Of a DNA stretch of 32,160 nt, positions 30,517-32,160 are shown one piece after another. Where the stretch lies: the IMG/VR virus record IMGVR_UViG_3300047491_001570, positions 1-32,160 of that record; one strand, given 5' to 3'. The translations under genes were made by a program, and so were the position numbers. The notes under the pieces were generated by a model. The model saw only the letters and a program-made list of their open reading frames with translations, did not search any database and was not told the DNA's origin. This DNA is from a virus. The first letter of the stretch is position 1. Each line of letters opens with the position of its first letter.

Positions 30517-30966
30517 ATGCTCGCGCTCGGGATCCTTCTGGAGGTTGTTCTCGTTATCGCTTCAGCGGTTTTGTATCGCATGGGCGGTGCTGATGGTTAC
30601 AACACGAAGTTTCGGGACTTTGGCTGTCCTGTAGCGGCCATTGCTTCGGCCTTGATCATTGGGCTTGGGCATTGGTCGCTTTTTATTTGTTTCTGGTTGT
30701 TGTTCGGAGCAATGACAACTTATTGGAAGCGAAAAGGGGAGGATGCAGAGTGGCACAACTGGCTTATGACCGGGTTTATGTACGCGATGGCGTTTCTTCC
30801 TGTCGTGTGGTTTCTGGGCCGGTGGGATGCTTTTATTTGGTTCACAGCGTTTTTGTCTATAGGGACGATGGTCTGGTCGGAAATGATGGATGATGTCGTC
30901 TGGGAAGAATGCGGCCGCGGAGCGATCCTCATTCTCGCGCAGGGTGCCTTTTTGATCTTCCGGTAG
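30517..30966 (+). CDS. multi-pass membrane protein (holin-like?)
   Basis: A 149-residue protein with four or five predicted membrane helices (about 3-20, 40-68, 83-101, 104-122 and 135-148), rich in Trp and Gly. It is larger than most holins but occupies a late position among other membrane proteins. No muramidase or amidase gene is seen beside it. Holin, superinfection-exclusion protein and small transporter are all possible. Confidence 0.6.
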   Translation: MLALGILLEVVLVIASAVLYRMGGADGYNTKFRDFGCPVAAIASALIIGLGHWSLFICFWLLFGAMTTYWKRKGEDAEWHNWLMTGFMYAMAFLPVVWFLGRWDAFIWFTAFLSIGTMVWSEMMDDVVWEECGRGAILILAQGAFLIFR

Positions 30967-31032
30967 ACGACAAATGCCTTGCCAACTATGAGACCGTATG
31001 GCCCTATACCCCTCAAAAGGAGGGCAAAGCCC

Positions 31033-31314
31033 ATGAAGAAAATAGTGTTTAGTGTTGAGAAGATGTATCGATTGGCTGATGCAGGGAGTTTGAAGGCGTT
31101 TGTGGATGTCGGCGTTAGTGATGCGTTGGTTATCAGGGGGGTCAGGATCGTGGAGGGCAAGAAGGGTTGTTTTATCTCTATGCCGAGCGAGCAGGGGAAA
31201 GACAACAAATGGTATGACCAAGTGGTTTGTAAGTCGGCCGAGATATTTGATGAGCTATCGAGCGTTGTTCTTGGTGAATACCAGAAGAAGCAGAAAGAGG
31301 ATCGCCATGGTTAA
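31033..31314 (+). CDS. SpoVG-like regulatory protein
   Basis: A 93-residue protein resembling SpoVG. Its VDVGVSDALVIRGVRIVEGKKGCFISMPSE and the final SSVVLGEYQKK match the SpoVG pattern of a strand-rich core with a conserved FxxMPS motif. SpoVG proteins bind DNA or RNA and act as regulators in bacteria, and phages carry relatives. ATG 31033 follows AAAAGGAGGG and is chosen over an upstream in-frame start at 30979 lacking that signal. It begins a small-gene block after the membrane cluster. Confidence 0.75.
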   Translation: MKKIVFSVEKMYRLADAGSLKAFVDVGVSDALVIRGVRIVEGKKGCFISMPSEQGKDNKWYDQVVCKSAEIFDELSSVVLGEYQKKQKEDRHG

Positions 31315-31576
31315 GGAGAATCTGATCGTAAAAAAGAGCCGGTATATCAGCGTCCGGCTGGGCAGTGAGGAAATCTACACCGAGAATATTCCGGTGTCGG
31401 GTTCCATGCGGGATCATCTTCCGGTCGCCAAGTTGCGTCTTCGGGAGATTCAGCGGGTGATGCCGTTAGGGAAATGGGGGATCCGGATCGAACAACAGTG
31501 GCCGGAGAAGGATGCCAGGCATTTTCAGTGGATCGATGTGGTAACGGGCAAGTTGGAAGAACAGGTCGTATTCTAA
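31307..31576 (+). CDS. hypothetical protein downstream of SpoVG-like gene
   Basis: An 89-residue basic protein of unknown family. Predicted strands (SRYISVRLGSEEIYTENI) and a helix (VAKLRLREIQRVM) suggest a small alpha/beta fold. ATG 31307 overlaps the SpoVG-like stop by eight bases, after AGAAAGAGG. The pairing suggests a shared regulatory or nucleic-acid-related role, but no motif supports a specific one. Confidence 0.65.
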   Translation: MVKENLIVKKSRYISVRLGSEEIYTENIPVSGSMRDHLPVAKLRLREIQRVMPLGKWGIRIEQQWPEKDARHFQWIDVVTGKLEEQVVF

Positions 31577-31594
31577 AACCAGAGGAGGTCAAAA

Positions 31595-31852
31595 GTGGCT
31601 ACAAAACAAAAGAAGCAGAAATCGAAGCAGAAACCGGTAGTGCAGGAGCCGGTGGCTATTCCTGAAACCCGGCAGGCCCTCATGATGCTGGCCAAGGATC
31701 GCGGGATTAGAAATTTTCGCGTCCTTAACAAGGTAGAACTGGCCGAGGTTGTCACCGAAGGCGTAACACCGGAGCGGATTCAAGAGGTCGTGGCAGGGGC
31801 GGTCTCGCGCTGGAAGGCTGGCTGGGGAACCAAGAAGAAGGTGGAGGCATGA
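31595..31852 (+). CDS. Rho-N/SAP-like small basic protein
   Basis: An 85-residue protein with a lysine/glutamine-rich N-terminus (ATKQKKQKSKQKP). A helix-extended-helix segment at about 26-52 (RQALMMLAKDRGIRNFRVLNKVELAEVV) resembles the Rho N-terminal or SAP nucleic-acid-binding motif. It starts with GTG at 31595 after AGAGGAGG, a good ribosome binding site. It overlaps the next gene by four bases. DNA or RNA binding is inferred. Confidence 0.65.
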   Translation: MATKQKKQKSKQKPVVQEPVAIPETRQALMMLAKDRGIRNFRVLNKVELAEVVTEGVTPERIQEVVAGAVSRWKAGWGTKKKVEA

Positions 31853-32160
31853 AAGTCAGGGCCACGATCGACATAAATGTCGCCATGGGCGATGTGTCGC
31901 ACGATGGCACTGGCTGTCAGGGCTACTTGCCGGAGGGAACGCGATACGAGGATATCGTCCGGGTCTTCGGCGGGCCCCAGCTTGGCGCTTCACCGGACGG
32001 CAAGATCAAGGCCGAGTGGGTCGGCAGGATCAACGGCCTTGTGTTTACGATCTACGACTACAAATCGAAACTGGATCCGGAACGCAACACCGATTGGCAT
32101 ATTGGTGGCAAGCAGAAGTTCGTCGCGGAGTTGGTGAACATCTACTTCAGCGCTCGCTAA
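31849..32160 (+). CDS. hypothetical phage protein
   Basis: A 103-residue protein without a family I know. It reads as a compact alpha/beta domain: strands at 1-12 and about 55-70 (AEWVGRINGLVFTIYDYKSK) and a C-terminal WHIGGKQKFVAELVNIYF. The last three bases of the window are its stop codon, so it is complete. ATG 31849 overlaps the previous stop as ATGA. It looks like a small phage early-type protein. Confidence 0.65.
   Translation: MKVRATIDINVAMGDVSHDGTGCQGYLPEGTRYEDIVRVFGGPQLGASPDGKIKAEWVGRINGLVFTIYDYKSKLDPERNTDWHIGGKQKFVAELVNIYFSAR

Noticed and set aside
29437-32160. Search by eye for a DGR template repeat or reverse transcriptase after the variable gene
   Set aside because: No near-copy of the variable region and no YxDD-type polymerase motif were seen. 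The short shared string TGTCAGGGG at 3787 belongs to the origin palindrome.

Overview
The window is almost wholly a temperate tailed phage (siphovirus), either an integrated prophage or a phage contig. A large serine integrase lies at the left end on the minus strand. Everything else runs rightwards in a tightly packed array with many ATGA start/stop overlaps and GGAGG-type ribosome binding sites. No host housekeeping gene, tRNA or rRNA is visible, so the host can only be guessed: a Gram-negative-type bacterium of moderate GC, possibly an uncultured lineage such as Omnitrophota (low confidence).

Layout. 1-1668: integrase. 1669-1892: control region with a good sigma70-type promoter followed by a very long hairpin in the leader. 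1893-4835: early genes, comprising a sigma-factor-like regulator without a normal start codon, small unknown proteins, a winged-helix replication initiator that carries iteron-like repeats inside its own gene, and an HNH endonuclease. 5028-9006: ParB-like/DNA methyltransferase fusion, small and large terminase subunits (Nu1/A type) and a zinc ribbon. 9036-9162: promoter, hairpin and terminator that could make a small RNA. 9187-13486: lambda-like head genes (W, B/portal, prohead protease with a Nu3-like internal scaffold start, DUF2190-type decoration protein, capsid E). 13547-18404: connector and tail genes in lambda order (FII, Z, U, V, G with a -1 frameshift into T, tape measure H). 18401-23037: tail tip resembling gene transfer agents (DUF2460, DUF2163, then one 1056-residue NlpC/P60 plus tip-hub fusion). 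23039-24219: DUF5679-like zinc ribbon and a large virion/fibre-like protein.

24223-28730 is the most unusual part. A protein with three repeats and a Cys- and aromatic-rich tail is followed by a 126-residue unknown and three consecutive, overlapping radical SAM proteins with Cys-rich (SPASM-like) C-termini. They sit inside the late tail operon, between fibre-type genes and a DUF1566 protein (29038-29574). The DUF1566 C-terminus looks like the variable region of a diversity-generating retroelement target, but no reverse transcriptase or template repeat is visible here. My working hypothesis is a phage-borne peptide/protein maturation system that modifies a virion or secreted protein, next to a diversifiable receptor-binding protein.

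29589-30966 holds a cluster of small coiled-coil and membrane proteins, plausibly lysis or host-membrane functions. 31033-32160 holds a SpoVG-like protein, a Rho-N/SAP-like small protein and unknowns. I see no CI-type repressor, excisionase, recognisable endolysin or CRISPR array.
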